64,000 nt of DNA from Rubricoccus sp038746605 (GCA_038746605.1 JBCDKM010000022.1:1-64000); one strand, 5' to 3'; counted from the stretch's first letter, positions 25,293 through 34,501 are shown. Numbers and translations: made by a program. Notes: a model not told the origin generated them from the letters alone.

Positions 25293-26192
25293 ATGGCTCC
25301 CCTCCCCGACCTCGGCGTTCCCCTCCGCTCTCGGTACGTCGAGGGCGCGGGGGTGCGGCTGCACGTCGTGGAGGCCGGGCCAGAGGAGGGACCGCTCGTG
25401 GTGCTCTTGCACGGCTTCCCCGAGTTCTGGTACGGCTGGAGACACCAGATTCCCATGCTCGCGAGGGCGGGCTACCGCGTCTGGGCGCCGGACCAGCGCG
25501 GCTACAACCGGTCAGGGATCCCCGCTCGGATCCCCGCCTACGACCTCGACCTCCTGGCCGACGATGTCCTCGCACTCCTCGACGCAGCCGGGGCCGAGCG
25601 AAGCCGGATCGTCGGTCACGATTGGGGCGCTGCAGTGGCCTGGTGGGTCGCGCTCCGCTCGCCAGAACGAGTAGAACGGATGGCGATTCTGAACGTGCCG
25701 CACCCGGTGGCCTTCCAGCGGTTCCTCTCCCGCCCGACGGTCCAATGGGCGCGAAGCTGGTACATCGCCTTTTTCCAGTTCCCCGCTCTGCCCGAGGCTG
25801 CCCTCCGCCGCCTCGGCGCGTGGACGCTCCAGGCCACGAGCGCACCCGGCACGTTCTCCGAGGCGGACCTCGAACGGTACTACGACGCGCACAACCAACC
25901 CGGCGCCGCCAGAGGCATGATCGGGTGGTACCGCGCAATGGCGCGCCGCCTGCGAAGCACGCGCATCGCGGATCCCACGGTCCGCCCCCCGACGCTCATT
26001 CTCTGGGGCGAGGCGGACGCAGCGCTCGACCTCCGGCTCGCCGAACGATCCCTCGCGCTCTGTGCGGATGGACGCCTCGTGACGTTTCCCGGCGTCTCCC
26101 ACTGGGTGCAGCACGAGGCCGCCGACCAGGTCAACGCGGAACTGGTCGCGTTCCTCGGTGACCGAGCGTCTTCGATTACCGGAGGTCTCTGA
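25293..26192 (+). CDS. Alpha/beta hydrolase, epoxide-hydrolase-like
   Basis: 299 residues from ATG 25293; a GTG at 25278 would add five residues. Oxyanion-hole loop HGFPEFWYGWRHQ, Asp nucleophile in VGHDWGAAVAW, acid in LILWGEADAALD, and His in GVSHWVQHEA. HDWG with Asp as nucleophile is the epoxide hydrolase / haloalkane dehalogenase pattern, and HGFPE favours epoxide hydrolase. The cap domain is ~90 residues. Cytoplasmic. Substrate unknown. It is convergent with the following gene, only 2 bp apart. Confidence 0.88.
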   Translation: MAPLPDLGVPLRSRYVEGAGVRLHVVEAGPEEGPLVVLLHGFPEFWYGWRHQIPMLARAGYRVWAPDQRGYNRSGIPARIPAYDLDLLADDVLALLDAAGAERSRIVGHDWGAAVAWWVALRSPERVERMAILNVPHPVAFQRFLSRPTVQWARSWYIAFFQFPALPEAALRRLGAWTLQATSAPGTFSEADLERYYDAHNQPGAARGMIGWYRAMARRLRSTRIADPTVRPPTLILWGEADAALDLRLAERSLALCADGRLVTFPGVSHWVQHEAADQVNAELVAFLGDRASSITGGL

Positions 26193-26194
26193 CG

Positions 26195-28051
26195 CTACTC
26201 CAACACGCGGACCGTCAGATGCGATGGGTGCTCCTCTGAGACAAACACGCGGTGCGTCGCCGTCTGGTAGTCGGCCTCGGTGGCCTCCGCGATGCGCATG
26301 AAGCGCTGCGGGTTGCGGTCTACCATCGGGAACCACGTGCTCTGGACCTGCACCATCATCTTGTGCCCGCGCTTGAACGTGTGCGCCACGTCCTGCATGT
26401 CGAACGTGACCTCCGTCACCTCGCCGGGCGTGAACGGCTGCGGGTTCGAGAAACTGTCGCGGAACTTGCCGCGCATCACCTCGCCGCGCACGAGTTGCTG
26501 GAAGCCACCCATCGGGACAGAGCAGTCATCCTCAGGTAGCTGGCACTCGAAGTCGCCCGGGTACACGTCGATGAGCTTGACGATGAAGTCGGCGTCGGTG
26601 CCAGTCGTGGTGACGAAGAGAGTCGCGAAGAGATCGCCGGTGAGGGTCACGTCCTCGGTGAGCACAGGCGACTCGAAGACGAGCACGTCAGGCCGGGTGG
26701 AGGCGAAGCGCTGATCCTGGATCACGTAGCGGTCGTCGCGGCGGATGACGGTGCGGGGCGTGTGCGGGACGGGCTTCATTGGGTCGGAGACGTACTCCGC
26801 GAAGGTGCCGGTCGTCCCAGGCGCCTGGAACCCGAGCCCGCCGCCGGGCTGGAGGTAGAGCTCGCGCTCCTGAGCTGCGCGAGGTGGCCACGCGTCGAAG
26901 AAGCGCCATTGATTTGCGCCGGTGAGGAAGACGGACGCCTCCGCGAGGTCGGGCTCGCCGTCGCCCTTGAGGTGAGCCCGGAAGAACGGCGCCTCGATGT
27001 TTTCGCGGTACCAGTTGGCGGTCTCCTGCTCGAAGTAGAGGTCGCCGTAGCGGTCGCCCGCGCCTCGCGCCCAGCCGCCGTGCCACCACGGCCCCATCGC
27101 GAGAACCGACGACCCAGACGTGTTCGCCTCGATGGTGGAGTACGTCTTGAGCGGGCCGTAGAGATCCTGTGCGTCGAACCAGCCGCCAGTCGTGAGGACG
27201 GCCGGTTGCACGTCGCGGAGGTGGGGCAGCGGCGTCCGCGCCTGCCAGTACTCGTTGTAGACGTCGTTCTCGATGATCTCCTGCCACAGGGTGTTCTCGC
27301 CGCCGAAGAACCGCTCGTTGACCGTCGCCAGCGGGCCGAGGTCCATGTACCACTGGTAGCCGTCGGGCGTCCCGTAGTTCGAGAAGCTGCGCGCTTGGCG
27401 CGAGGTCGGCTCCGGGCGCGGCGTGCCGTAGTACGAGATGAAGCTGAACGTGGCCTGGAGTTGGAACGCGCCGTTGTGGCGGCGGTCATCGCCGATCCAC
27501 CAGTCGGTCACGGGCGCCTGCGGCGAGACGGCCTTGACCGCCGGGTGCGCGTCGATGAGCGCGTGCGTGGCGTAGAAACCGGGCGCGGAGATGCCCCAGA
27601 CACCCACGCGGCCGTTGTTCGGGACGTTCTCCAAGAGCCACTCCACGGTGTCGTAGGTGTCGGTGCTCTCATCCACCTCGCCGCTGGTCTTGTTCGCGAT
27701 GTGCGGGCGCACGGCCACGAACTCGCCCTCCGACATCAGGCGTCCGCGCACGTCCTGGTAGACGAACACGTACCCATCGCGCATGAGTCCCTCGCTCGGC
27801 CCGAGCGACGAGCGGTACGCGTCCGCGCCATACGGTCCGACGCCGTAGGGCGTCCGCTGGAAGAGGATGGGGTACGTCTGGGAGTCGTCGCGCGGGATGT
27901 AGATGGAGGTGAAGAGGCGGGTGCCATCGCGCATGGGCACCTCGGCTTCCATCTTCGTGTAGTGCTGGCGGACCCAGTCAGCGCCCTCCTGGGCGAAAGC
28001 GACGGGCGAGAGAAACAGCGCGAGAGCGAGGAGACGCGAGAGGCGGAGCAT
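26195..28051 (-). CDS. Secreted CocE/NonD-family S15 hydrolase
   Basis: 618 residues from ATG 28051. Signal peptide MLRLSRLLALALFLSPVAFA. X-Pro dipeptidyl-peptidase/CocE catalytic domain: MRDGTRLFTSIYIP, YVFVYQDVRGR, nucleophile Ser in GVWGISAPGFYATHAL, Asp/His region DLYGPLKTY and later GPWWHGGW. C-terminal jelly-roll PepX_C domain: DLFATLFVTTTG, VTFDMQDVAHTFKRGHKMMV, QVQSTWFPMVDRNPQ. It hydrolyses esters or amides such as glutaryl-7-ACA-like or cephalosporin-type substrates in relatives; the natural substrate is unknown. Periplasmic or extracellular. Confidence 0.92.
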   Translation of the reverse strand: MLRLSRLLALALFLSPVAFAQEGADWVRQHYTKMEAEVPMRDGTRLFTSIYIPRDDSQTYPILFQRTPYGVGPYGADAYRSSLGPSEGLMRDGYVFVYQDVRGRLMSEGEFVAVRPHIANKTSGEVDESTDTYDTVEWLLENVPNNGRVGVWGISAPGFYATHALIDAHPAVKAVSPQAPVTDWWIGDDRRHNGAFQLQATFSFISYYGTPRPEPTSRQARSFSNYGTPDGYQWYMDLGPLATVNERFFGGENTLWQEIIENDVYNEYWQARTPLPHLRDVQPAVLTTGGWFDAQDLYGPLKTYSTIEANTSGSSVLAMGPWWHGGWARGAGDRYGDLYFEQETANWYRENIEAPFFRAHLKGDGEPDLAEASVFLTGANQWRFFDAWPPRAAQERELYLQPGGGLGFQAPGTTGTFAEYVSDPMKPVPHTPRTVIRRDDRYVIQDQRFASTRPDVLVFESPVLTEDVTLTGDLFATLFVTTTGTDADFIVKLIDVYPGDFECQLPEDDCSVPMGGFQQLVRGEVMRGKFRDSFSNPQPFTPGEVTEVTFDMQDVAHTFKRGHKMMVQVQSTWFPMVDRNPQRFMRIAEATEADYQTATHRVFVSEEHPSHLTVRVLE

Positions 28052-28110
28052 CGGGGGGATCAGGAAGAATGGCCCCAAGCTACGCGGGCTCTTCGAGGGG
28101 CGTGCTCCGC

Positions 28111-28148
28111 CCGCCTCGGGCGGTGGCCTGACCGAGTCACCGAGGCGG
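28111..28148. repeat. CCGCCTCGG palindrome, long-loop class
   Basis: The loop includes GGTGGCCTGACCGAGTCA. It lies in the divergent region between the S15 hydrolase start and rarA start. Confidence 0.75.
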
Positions 28149-28214
28149 GAGGACTCGCCGGGATAGAGCCCGGAACGACCGGAGGCTGTCACGGTCTTCG
28201 GGTAGCTTCCCACG

Positions 28215-29597
28215 ATGCCCGATGACCTCTTCGACGCCGCCGCTGAGACCCGTCGCCAACGCTCCGCGCCACTGGCGGACCGGATGCGCCCGCGCACGCT
28301 GGATCAGTTCGCGGGCCAGGGCCACATCCTCGGCACAGGCAAACTCCTCCGCCGCGCTGTCGAGGCGGACCGAGTCACGAGCCTCATCCTGTTCGGCCCG
28401 CCGGGCACGGGCAAGACCACCCTCGCGCGGATCATCGCGAACACGACGGCCCGCCACTTCGCGAGCCTCAACGCCGTGCTCGCGGGCGTGAAAGACATCC
28501 GCACGCAGATCGAGGCTGCGCGGACGCGCCTCAAGCACCACGGCCAGGGCACCATCCTGTTCGTGGACGAGGTGCACCGCTTCAACAAGGCGCAGCAGGA
28601 CGCGCTCCTGCCACACGTCGAGAACGGCACCGTCACGTTCATCGGCGCGACGACCGAGAACCCGTACTTCGAGGTCAACAAAGCGCTCGTCTCGCGGTCC
28701 CGCATCTTCGAGCTTCACCCGCTCACCGAGGCGGACCTGGAGGGCATCGCGCGGCAGGCGCTGGAGGACCCGAACCACGGCTACGGCCGCCTCGGCGTAC
28801 GCGTGAAGCCGGACGCGATGGCGCACCTCGTAAGCACCGCCAACGGCGACGCGCGCTCGCTGCTCGGCGCTTTGGAGTTGGCCGTCGAGACGACCGAGCC
28901 CGATGCGGAGGGCGTCGTTCGGATCGACCTCGCGGTAGCGGAGGACAGCATCCAGCGCCGGGCGGTCCTCTACGACAAGGACGGCGACGCCCACTACGAC
29001 ACCATCTCGGCGTTCATCAAGAGCCTTCGCGGGAGTGACCCCGACGCCGCGCTCTACTGGATGGCGAAGATGATCTACGCCGGCGAGGACCCGCGCTTCA
29101 TCCTCCGCCGGATGGTCATCTTCGCGGGCGAGGACATCGGCATGGCAGACCCCAACGCGATGCGGACGGCCGTCGCCTGTTCGGACGCCTTCGACCGGGT
29201 CGGGATGCCGGAGGGGCGGTTCATGCTTTCGCAGTGCTGCCTCTACCTCGCGACGGCGCCCAAGTCCAACTCCGCGTTCGCGTTCTTCGCCGCGCTGGAG
29301 CACGTCGCGAAGGAGCGCACGGAGGACACACCGAACCACCTCAAGGACGGCAACCGCGACAAGGAGGGCCTGGGCCACGGGAAGGGCTACAAATACCCGC
29401 ACGCCTACCAGGATCACTACGTGCCGGAGCAGTACCTGCCCAGCGGGATGCAGGGCACGTACTTCTACGACCCCTCGGACCAGGGCTACGAGGCGCGCCT
29501 GCGTCCGCTCCTGGAGTCCCGTCGCGCGCGCGATGAGGCGGAGGGCATCGAGAAGCGCGCGCAACGCTACGCGGAGAACGCCTCCGGGGACGAGTAG
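28215..29597 (+). CDS. rarA: Replication-associated recombination protein A
   Basis: 460 residues, ATG 28215. AAA+ clamp-loader-like ATPase acting at stalled forks. Walker A GPPGTGKTTLARI, Walker B LFVDEVHRFNKAQQD, sensor GATTENPYFEVN, arginine finger SRSRIF, and the C-terminal MgsA/RarA domain with SDPDAALYWMAKMIYAGEDP and HLKDGNRDKEGLGHG. Length and order are normal. The 3' end and the following palindrome are duplicated ~1.9 kb downstream, bounding the DUF488 cassette. Confidence 0.96.
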   Translation: MPDDLFDAAAETRRQRSAPLADRMRPRTLDQFAGQGHILGTGKLLRRAVEADRVTSLILFGPPGTGKTTLARIIANTTARHFASLNAVLAGVKDIRTQIEAARTRLKHHGQGTILFVDEVHRFNKAQQDALLPHVENGTVTFIGATTENPYFEVNKALVSRSRIFELHPLTEADLEGIARQALEDPNHGYGRLGVRVKPDAMAHLVSTANGDARSLLGALELAVETTEPDAEGVVRIDLAVAEDSIQRRAVLYDKDGDAHYDTISAFIKSLRGSDPDAALYWMAKMIYAGEDPRFILRRMVIFAGEDIGMADPNAMRTAVACSDAFDRVGMPEGRFMLSQCCLYLATAPKSNSAFAFFAALEHVAKERTEDTPNHLKDGNRDKEGLGHGKGYKYPHAYQDHYVPEQYLPSGMQGTYFYDPSDQGYEARLRPLLESRRARDEAEGIEKRAQRYAENASGDE

Positions 29598-29640
29598 CCC
29601 CGCCTCGGCAAGCCCACGGAGGTACCGAGGCGGGCATGGT
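29557..29640 (+). repeat. Left direct repeat: rarA 3' end plus palindrome
   Basis: 84 bp matching 31491-31574 at 78 of 84 positions. It covers the last rarA codons, the stop and a long-loop palindrome. Confidence 0.9.
29600..29633. repeat. CCGCCTCGG palindrome, long-loop class
   Basis: 3 nt after the rarA stop; loop AAGCCCACGGAGGTA-like. It is part of the left direct repeat. Confidence 0.85.
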
Positions 29641-29650
29641 CAGGTACCGA

Positions 29651-30514
29651 TTAGAAAAGACCCAGTTGGTCATCGTGAGGCGGGTAGAACACGCCGACGA
29701 TGACGAATGGATTGAGCGCCTTGCGCGCGTGCCATATTCGCGTCGTGCCCAGGAACAGATGAATGTCTCGCCCACCGAGGTAGTCGAGGTACTTCTCTCG
29801 GACTTTGGTTATGGCCTCCTCTTCATCTCCCTCTGCCCCTCGGAGGCAGTTCCAATAAAGCGCTCCAATCTCCCAATCCTCGATCATTAGCGTCGATTCG
29901 ATGCCGTCCTCGTCTTCGAACCGATAGCTGAACTTATACGGCAGCTTTGGAATGATCGTGCGACGCTTTTCCCCTGAGAAGCTAGCTGGAGCGAACATGT
30001 CGAGCTGAGCAAGCTTTGCCTTCCACCTATCCGACCATTCTCGTTCTACTTCTTCAACTGTGAGGTCCAAGATTCGAGTTGGCTTGAACGTTGCCAGCGA
30101 GACACACGGAGTGGCATAAGCATCCTCAAGGAGCCTCGATTTGGATGTGTAGACGTTCGTACAGCAGAGCTCACGTCTTACAGCCCAACTCCTATCCTTC
30201 CCAGTTCCAATTTTGCTCCCTATCTCAATGTCTGAGAGGTCGTCGTTGACGGGTCGATAGCTCTCTGGGCGGAAGTCCTTCGCGTTACGTCGGAGATCAA
30301 CCTCAATCCACTGGTACTTCGCGACGTACTTGTCATCACGAATGATCCGGAATGGAACAGGGTAGATCCGGATCCACGAACCGTCCTCGAGGAAACCAGC
30401 CGTACAGACGAGTTCTCCGTAAGAGCGCGAGGGAAGCGGGTAGGCCTTAACAGTGACAAGAACCCGCGTGCGCTCAGCGCCCAGCGTCAAACGTGCAGAA
30501 CCGGGTATTTCCAT
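29651..30514 (-). CDS. Hypothetical partner of DUF488 protein, cassette gene 2
   Basis: 287 residues from ATG 30514, overlapping the upstream stop by 28 bp; a TTG at 30490 would give a 4-bp TTGA overlap instead. Soluble, no signal. Distinct blocks: VLVTVKAYPLPSRSYGELVC, FLEDGSWIRIYPVPFR, YQWIEVDLRRNAKDFRPE. The middle is Lys/Arg/Glu-rich (DRKW-like), with FSYRFEDEDGIESTLMIEDW and a tail ending in LNPFVIVGVFYPP. The last resembles a short C-terminal element seen in proteins encoded next to DUF488 genes. No catalytic motif found. Base composition is clearly lower in GC than the flanking genes, and codon use differs. Confidence 0.75.
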   Translation of the reverse strand: MEIPGSARLTLGAERTRVLVTVKAYPLPSRSYGELVCTAGFLEDGSWIRIYPVPFRIIRDDKYVAKYQWIEVDLRRNAKDFRPESYRPVNDDLSDIEIGSKIGTGKDRSWAVRRELCCTNVYTSKSRLLEDAYATPCVSLATFKPTRILDLTVEEVEREWSDRWKAKLAQLDMFAPASFSGEKRRTIIPKLPYKFSYRFEDEDGIESTLMIEDWEIGALYWNCLRGAEGDEEEAITKVREKYLDYLGGRDIHLFLGTTRIWHARKALNPFVIVGVFYPPHDDQLGLF

Positions 30515-31368
30515 AGGGGCAGACGCTGGAGGGCATCGGCGACCCGGCTCCGATGACAGTCAGTGTGACACGCCTCGAAGCACGTGAGTGCGACTCGCCC
30601 GTGCTCTTGAAGAAGAGCGTATATACGATCTAACTGGTCTCCACGCTCGGATAGAGTCTCCTTTTCGTAACGGTCAAACAGCTGAGCGTACTCTTCTGAA
30701 GAACTGAGAGCTTTCCGCTTCCCGGAAGCGATCCCCAGTTCGGGTATATGGACATATCGTATTCCCAGACTCTCGGCAGCCCCCTTTAGTTGCCGCTTCG
30801 AGAATCCAAACTTCCTACTTATCGGGTTTCTCCGCACGTCACAGAGGACGCTAACCCGATGCCTGACGAGCTTGTTGAGGTACGCCTCCAGGCTCTGCCC
30901 CTCGTACCCGATAGTCAGGAGTGCAGACTCTTGCTGCGGCGGCTCCGACGCGGCGACCCGCTCAAGCTCCAGGTTATTCAGAACCTCCCGGGCTATCTGA
31001 CTACGGACAGCGTAGTAAGGGTACGTCGTATACACTTCGCGAATCAGGTCCCGTCCCCTTAGATGCCCGAACCGCCCGACGTGCTGGATGATCCGCCGCT
31101 GGTCGTCTGGTTTGAGGGCAGAGACGTAGCTCGTCTTCGTCTTCTTCCTCCAAGTCAGCCCGTCGTGGAGAAAGCCAGAGCGAATCATGGGCTCCCGATC
31201 CGCATCAGCCCCAAATGAGAAGGACCCATACTTGTAGGGGACGAAGTCGTAGACGGGCTCCTCCTGGCTCCTCGTAAATAGGAACAGATGCTTCTGGAAG
31301 TCGGTCTTCCTTAGCTCTCCACCGAGAGATTCGAGAAGAGCCAGAATGACTTTGCGGCGGTAAAACAC
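30487..31368 (-). CDS. DUF488 protein with N-terminal YwgA-like winged-helix domain
   Basis: 293 residues; GTG start at 31368. Residues 1-~130 resemble YwgA-type/SocA-like winged-helix domains: KVILALLESLGGELRKTDFQ, VYDFVPYKYGSFSF and an IRSGFL turn. Residues ~145-290 are DUF488: LLTIGYEGQSLEAYL, VLCDVRRNPISRKFGFS and the C-terminal CFEACHTDCHRSRVA with the conserved Cys/His cluster. DUF488 has a predicted thiol- or metal-dependent active site but no settled function. About 48% GC in a sampled 60-bp stretch (30601-30660), against 70% in rarA (28501-28560). Confidence 0.85.
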   Translation of the reverse strand: MFYRRKVILALLESLGGELRKTDFQKHLFLFTRSQEEPVYDFVPYKYGSFSFGADADREPMIRSGFLHDGLTWRKKTKTSYVSALKPDDQRRIIQHVGRFGHLRGRDLIREVYTTYPYYAVRSQIAREVLNNLELERVAASEPPQQESALLTIGYEGQSLEAYLNKLVRHRVSVLCDVRRNPISRKFGFSKRQLKGAAESLGIRYVHIPELGIASGKRKALSSSEEYAQLFDRYEKETLSERGDQLDRIYALLQEHGRVALTCFEACHTDCHRSRVADALQRLPLWKYPVLHV

Positions 31369-31493
31369 TTTGGGTCTGTGGCTTGTCTGCGCAGGGTAGT
31401 GACTGATGGCGACAACGGTAGGTCGGCCGCGCTAACTCACTCTCAAAAGATCGGGGACTCATCAACTACTATGCTGCGAACATCAGTTGAGCG

Positions 31494-31532
31494 CGCAGCG
31501 CTACGCGGAGGACACCTCCAGGGACGAGTAGC
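31494..31532 (+). pseudogene. rarA: Remnant of rarA C-terminus
   Basis: Twelve codons and a stop homologous to the rarA end, with three substituted residues but the frame kept. No upstream rarA sequence is visible, so this is only a boundary fragment of a diverged allele. Confidence 0.7.
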
Positions 31533-31533
31533 C

Positions 31534-31567
31534 CCGCCTCGGCAAGTCCACGGAGGCACCGAGGCGG
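31534..31567. repeat. CCGCCTCGG palindrome, long-loop class (duplicate)
   Basis: Two loop differences from the copy at 29600; part of the right direct repeat. Confidence 0.85.
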
Positions 31568-31714
31568 GCATGGTTGGACAGCCGCTTCGCGAGGCGGGAG
31601 GAGTTCCGTGCGAGGTCAGCGAAAACGTGCCAGACCGGACCGTCCGTGCGGCAGGGGGCCCTCGGCCCGGCTGGGGAGATTCTATTTTGCCGAGGACATT
31701 CCTCACCCTCTCCC

Positions 31715-34477
31715 ATGCGATTCGCCACCCTCGCTGCGCTCGCGTTCGTCCTCGCCCCGCTCGCCGTGGCACAGGAGGACCCGCTCGCTGGCATCCCCGA
31801 CATCCCGTACGAGACGTTCGTCCTCGACAACGGCCTGACACTCGTCGTCCACGAAGACAACAAAGCGCCCATCGTAGCGGTCAACGTGTGGTACCACGTC
31901 GGCTCGAAGAACGAGCCGGAGGGCCGCTCTGGCTTCGCCCACCTCTTCGAGCACATCATGTTCAACGGCTCGGAGAACTTCGACGACGACTACTTCCAGG
32001 TGATGGAACGCGTCGGCGCGACGGATCTCAACGGGACCACCAACACGGACCGGACCAACTACTTCCAGAACGTGCCCGTCGGCGCCTTCGAGACGGCTCT
32101 CTTCATGGAGAGCGACCGGATGGGCCATCTCCTGGACGCCGTCACGCAGGAGAAGCTGGACGAGCAGCGCGGTGTGGTACAGAACGAGAAGCGCCAGTTC
32201 GAGAACGCGCCTTACGGCGCGAGCAACGAACTCATCATCGCCGCGACGTACCCGAAGGGTCATCCCTACGATCACTCCGTGATCGGCTCCATGGACGACC
32301 TCAACGCGGCCTCGCTGGAGGACGTGCAGGAGTGGTTCCGAACGTATTACGGTCCGAACAACGCGGTCGTCGTCGTCGCTGGTGACGTAACGGCAGAGGA
32401 GGCACTGGAGAAGGTCGAGAAGTACTTCGGCGACATCCCGCCCGGCCCGCCGGTGGCGGCGTTCGACCGCTGGATCGCACCGATGGAGGACGATCGCCGT
32501 CAGGTGGCTGAGGACCGCGTCCCGCAGGCCCGCATGTACAAGGTCTGGAACGTGCCGGAGGCGGGCTCACTGGACGCGAACCTTCTGAGCGTCGCGACGA
32601 GCGTGCTCTCCAGCGGCAAGACCTCGCGGCTCTACGAGCGCCTCGTCTACCGCGACCAGATCGCGACCGGCGTCTTCGCCTACGTCTCCGACGGCGAAAT
32701 CGGCGGTCAGCTCCAGATCGTCGCGACGGCGGTACCCGGCGGCGACCTCGCGCAGGTGGAGGCCGCCGTCATGGAGGAGGTGGAGCGTCTCCTCACCGAC
32801 GGGCCCACCGAGGCGGAACTGGAGCGCGTCAAGACCGAGACCCGCGCGAGCTTCGTCCGCGGCATCGAGCGAATCGGCGGCTTCGGCGGAAAGAGTGACG
32901 TACTCGCGGCCAGCCAGGTCTACCACGGCTCTCCAGGCGCCTACCGGGAGAACCTCCGCGATGTCATGATGGCGACGCCCGAGAGCGTCCGGCAGGCGGC
33001 CGAGCGCTGGATGACAAGGGGCAGCTACACGCTGGAGATCCACCCCTACCCGGAGCTAGCCGCTACCGAGGCGGGCTACGACCGGAGCCAGGGGGTGCCG
33101 GAGCCCGCCGCCATCGCGGACGTGTCCTTCCCGGACCTCCAGCGGGCCACGCTCTCCAACGGTCTGGAGATCGTCCTCGCAGAGCGCAGTTCCGTCCCCC
33201 TCGTGGAGGCCACCTTGCTCGTGGATGCGGGCTACGCCGCCGATGATCCGTCGCGGCCCGGCCTCGCCAGCTTGATGATGAACATGCTAGATGAGGGCGC
33301 CGCCGGGATGGGCGCGCTGGAAATCGCCGAGCGCCAGTCGGAACTGGGGGCACAGATTGGCTCCGGCTCCAGTGTGGATGTCTTCACGGTCTCGCTCTCT
33401 GCCCTCCGCGAGAACCTGACGGAGAGCTTCGGTCTCATGGCCGACATCGCGCTCCGCCCGGACTTTCCAGCGGACGACCTGGAGCGGCTTCGGGCCCAAC
33501 GCCTCGCGCAGATCCAGTCCGAGAAGTCGCAACCGGTCGGCCTCGCGATTCGCGTGCTGCCCACCAAGCTCTACGGCGAGGGTCACGCCTACGCCATCCC
33601 GCTGAGCGGCTCTGGTACCGAGGCTGCCGTGCAGAGCTTCACACGTGATGACCTCGTGAGCTTCCATGAGACGTGGTTCAAGCCGAACAACGCGACGCTC
33701 GTGGTGGCTGGGGACGTGACCCTGAACGCGCTCACCTCGCTCCTCGAAAGCGCCCTCAGCGACTGGGAGCGTGGCGACGTACCGACGAAAAACATCGACG
33801 AGGTGGAGCTCAAGGAGCCTCGCGTGTTCCTCCTCGACCGGCCCGGCGCGCAGCAGTCCATCCTCATGGCCGCGCACCTCGCGCCCCCGCGCGACAACCC
33901 GGACGAACTCGCCATCTCGACGCTCAACACACTCCTCGGCGGTTCGTTCACCTCGCGCGTCAACATGAACCTGCGCGAGGACAAGGGCTGGAGCTACGGC
34001 GCCCAGTCCCTCATCCTCGGCGCGAAGGCGCAGCGGCCGTTCATCGTCTACGCCCCGGTCCAGACGGACCGCACGGCGGAGTCCATGACGGAGGTGATCA
34101 ACGAGCTCCGCGCGATCACGAGCGACCGTCCGGCGACCTCGGCGGAGATCGCGCAGGCCAAGGCAGGCCAGACGCTCACGCTCGCGGGCCGCTGGGAGAC
34201 CCTCAGCGCGCTCGGCAGCTCTGCTACCGAGATCGTCCAGTACGACCTCGCGGATGACTACTATCAGGTCTACGCGGACGCCATCCGTACGCTCGGCGAA
34301 GACGAAGTGGCCGATGCCGCGCAGGCGCTCGTCCGCCCAGACAACGTGGTCTGGGTGATCGTGGGCGACCTCGCCGAGATCGAGGAGTCCGTCCGCGCCC
34401 TCGCCCTCGGACCCGTGGAGGTGATCGACGCGGACGGCAACGTGGTCCGCACCGGCCCAGCGGGCGCGACGGAGTAA
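31715..34477 (+). CDS. Secreted M16 zinc peptidase, two-half (pitrilysin-like)
   Basis: 920 residues from ATG 31715. Signal peptide MRFATLAALAFVLAPLAVAQ. The first half has the inverted zinc motif HLFEHIMF near residue 76 with the downstream Glu in EKRQFENAPYG, plus WYHVGSKNEPEGRSG. The second half repeats the fold (PDLQRATLSNGLEIVLAERS, LAISTLNTLLGGSFTSRVNM, LREDKGWSYGA) but lacks HxxEH, as is usual for the inactive half. It degrades peptides in the periplasm or outside. Single-chain secreted M16 proteases of this type are common in Bacteroidota. Confidence 0.94.
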   Translation: MRFATLAALAFVLAPLAVAQEDPLAGIPDIPYETFVLDNGLTLVVHEDNKAPIVAVNVWYHVGSKNEPEGRSGFAHLFEHIMFNGSENFDDDYFQVMERVGATDLNGTTNTDRTNYFQNVPVGAFETALFMESDRMGHLLDAVTQEKLDEQRGVVQNEKRQFENAPYGASNELIIAATYPKGHPYDHSVIGSMDDLNAASLEDVQEWFRTYYGPNNAVVVVAGDVTAEEALEKVEKYFGDIPPGPPVAAFDRWIAPMEDDRRQVAEDRVPQARMYKVWNVPEAGSLDANLLSVATSVLSSGKTSRLYERLVYRDQIATGVFAYVSDGEIGGQLQIVATAVPGGDLAQVEAAVMEEVERLLTDGPTEAELERVKTETRASFVRGIERIGGFGGKSDVLAASQVYHGSPGAYRENLRDVMMATPESVRQAAERWMTRGSYTLEIHPYPELAATEAGYDRSQGVPEPAAIADVSFPDLQRATLSNGLEIVLAERSSVPLVEATLLVDAGYAADDPSRPGLASLMMNMLDEGAAGMGALEIAERQSELGAQIGSGSSVDVFTVSLSALRENLTESFGLMADIALRPDFPADDLERLRAQRLAQIQSEKSQPVGLAIRVLPTKLYGEGHAYAIPLSGSGTEAAVQSFTRDDLVSFHETWFKPNNATLVVAGDVTLNALTSLLESALSDWERGDVPTKNIDEVELKEPRVFLLDRPGAQQSILMAAHLAPPRDNPDELAISTLNTLLGGSFTSRVNMNLREDKGWSYGAQSLILGAKAQRPFIVYAPVQTDRTAESMTEVINELRAITSDRPATSAEIAQAKAGQTLTLAGRWETLSALGSSATEIVQYDLADDYYQVYADAIRTLGEDEVADAAQALVRPDNVVWVIVGDLAEIEESVRALALGPVEVIDADGNVVRTGPAGATE

Positions 34478-34501
34478 CGCCTTCGCGCCTCCTGCTCTCT
34501 G

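Larger units (their letters stand above)
31491..31574 (+). repeat. Right direct repeat: duplicated rarA tail plus palindrome
   Basis: 78 of 84 positions match 29557-29640. In the rarA frame it still reads AQRYAEDTSRDE-stop, against AQRYAENASGDE-stop in the real gene. Confidence 0.9.
31369..31714. other. Cassette right boundary and M16 promoter region
   Basis: 346 bases. From 31369 to about 31490 it is A/T-richer and probably holds the promoter of the DUF488 pair. The right direct repeat follows, and 31575-31714 resembles native high-GC leader sequence of the M16 gene. No gene. Confidence 0.6.

Noticed and set aside
26762..28225. 487-residue + strand frame opposite the S15 hydrolase, and similar long antisense frames (11005-12396, 20735-21769, 28137-29564, 33287-35107, 40320-42176, 51822-53228, 59744-61507)
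   Set aside because: High GC makes long antisense frames common; each lies opposite a gene with clear family motifs.
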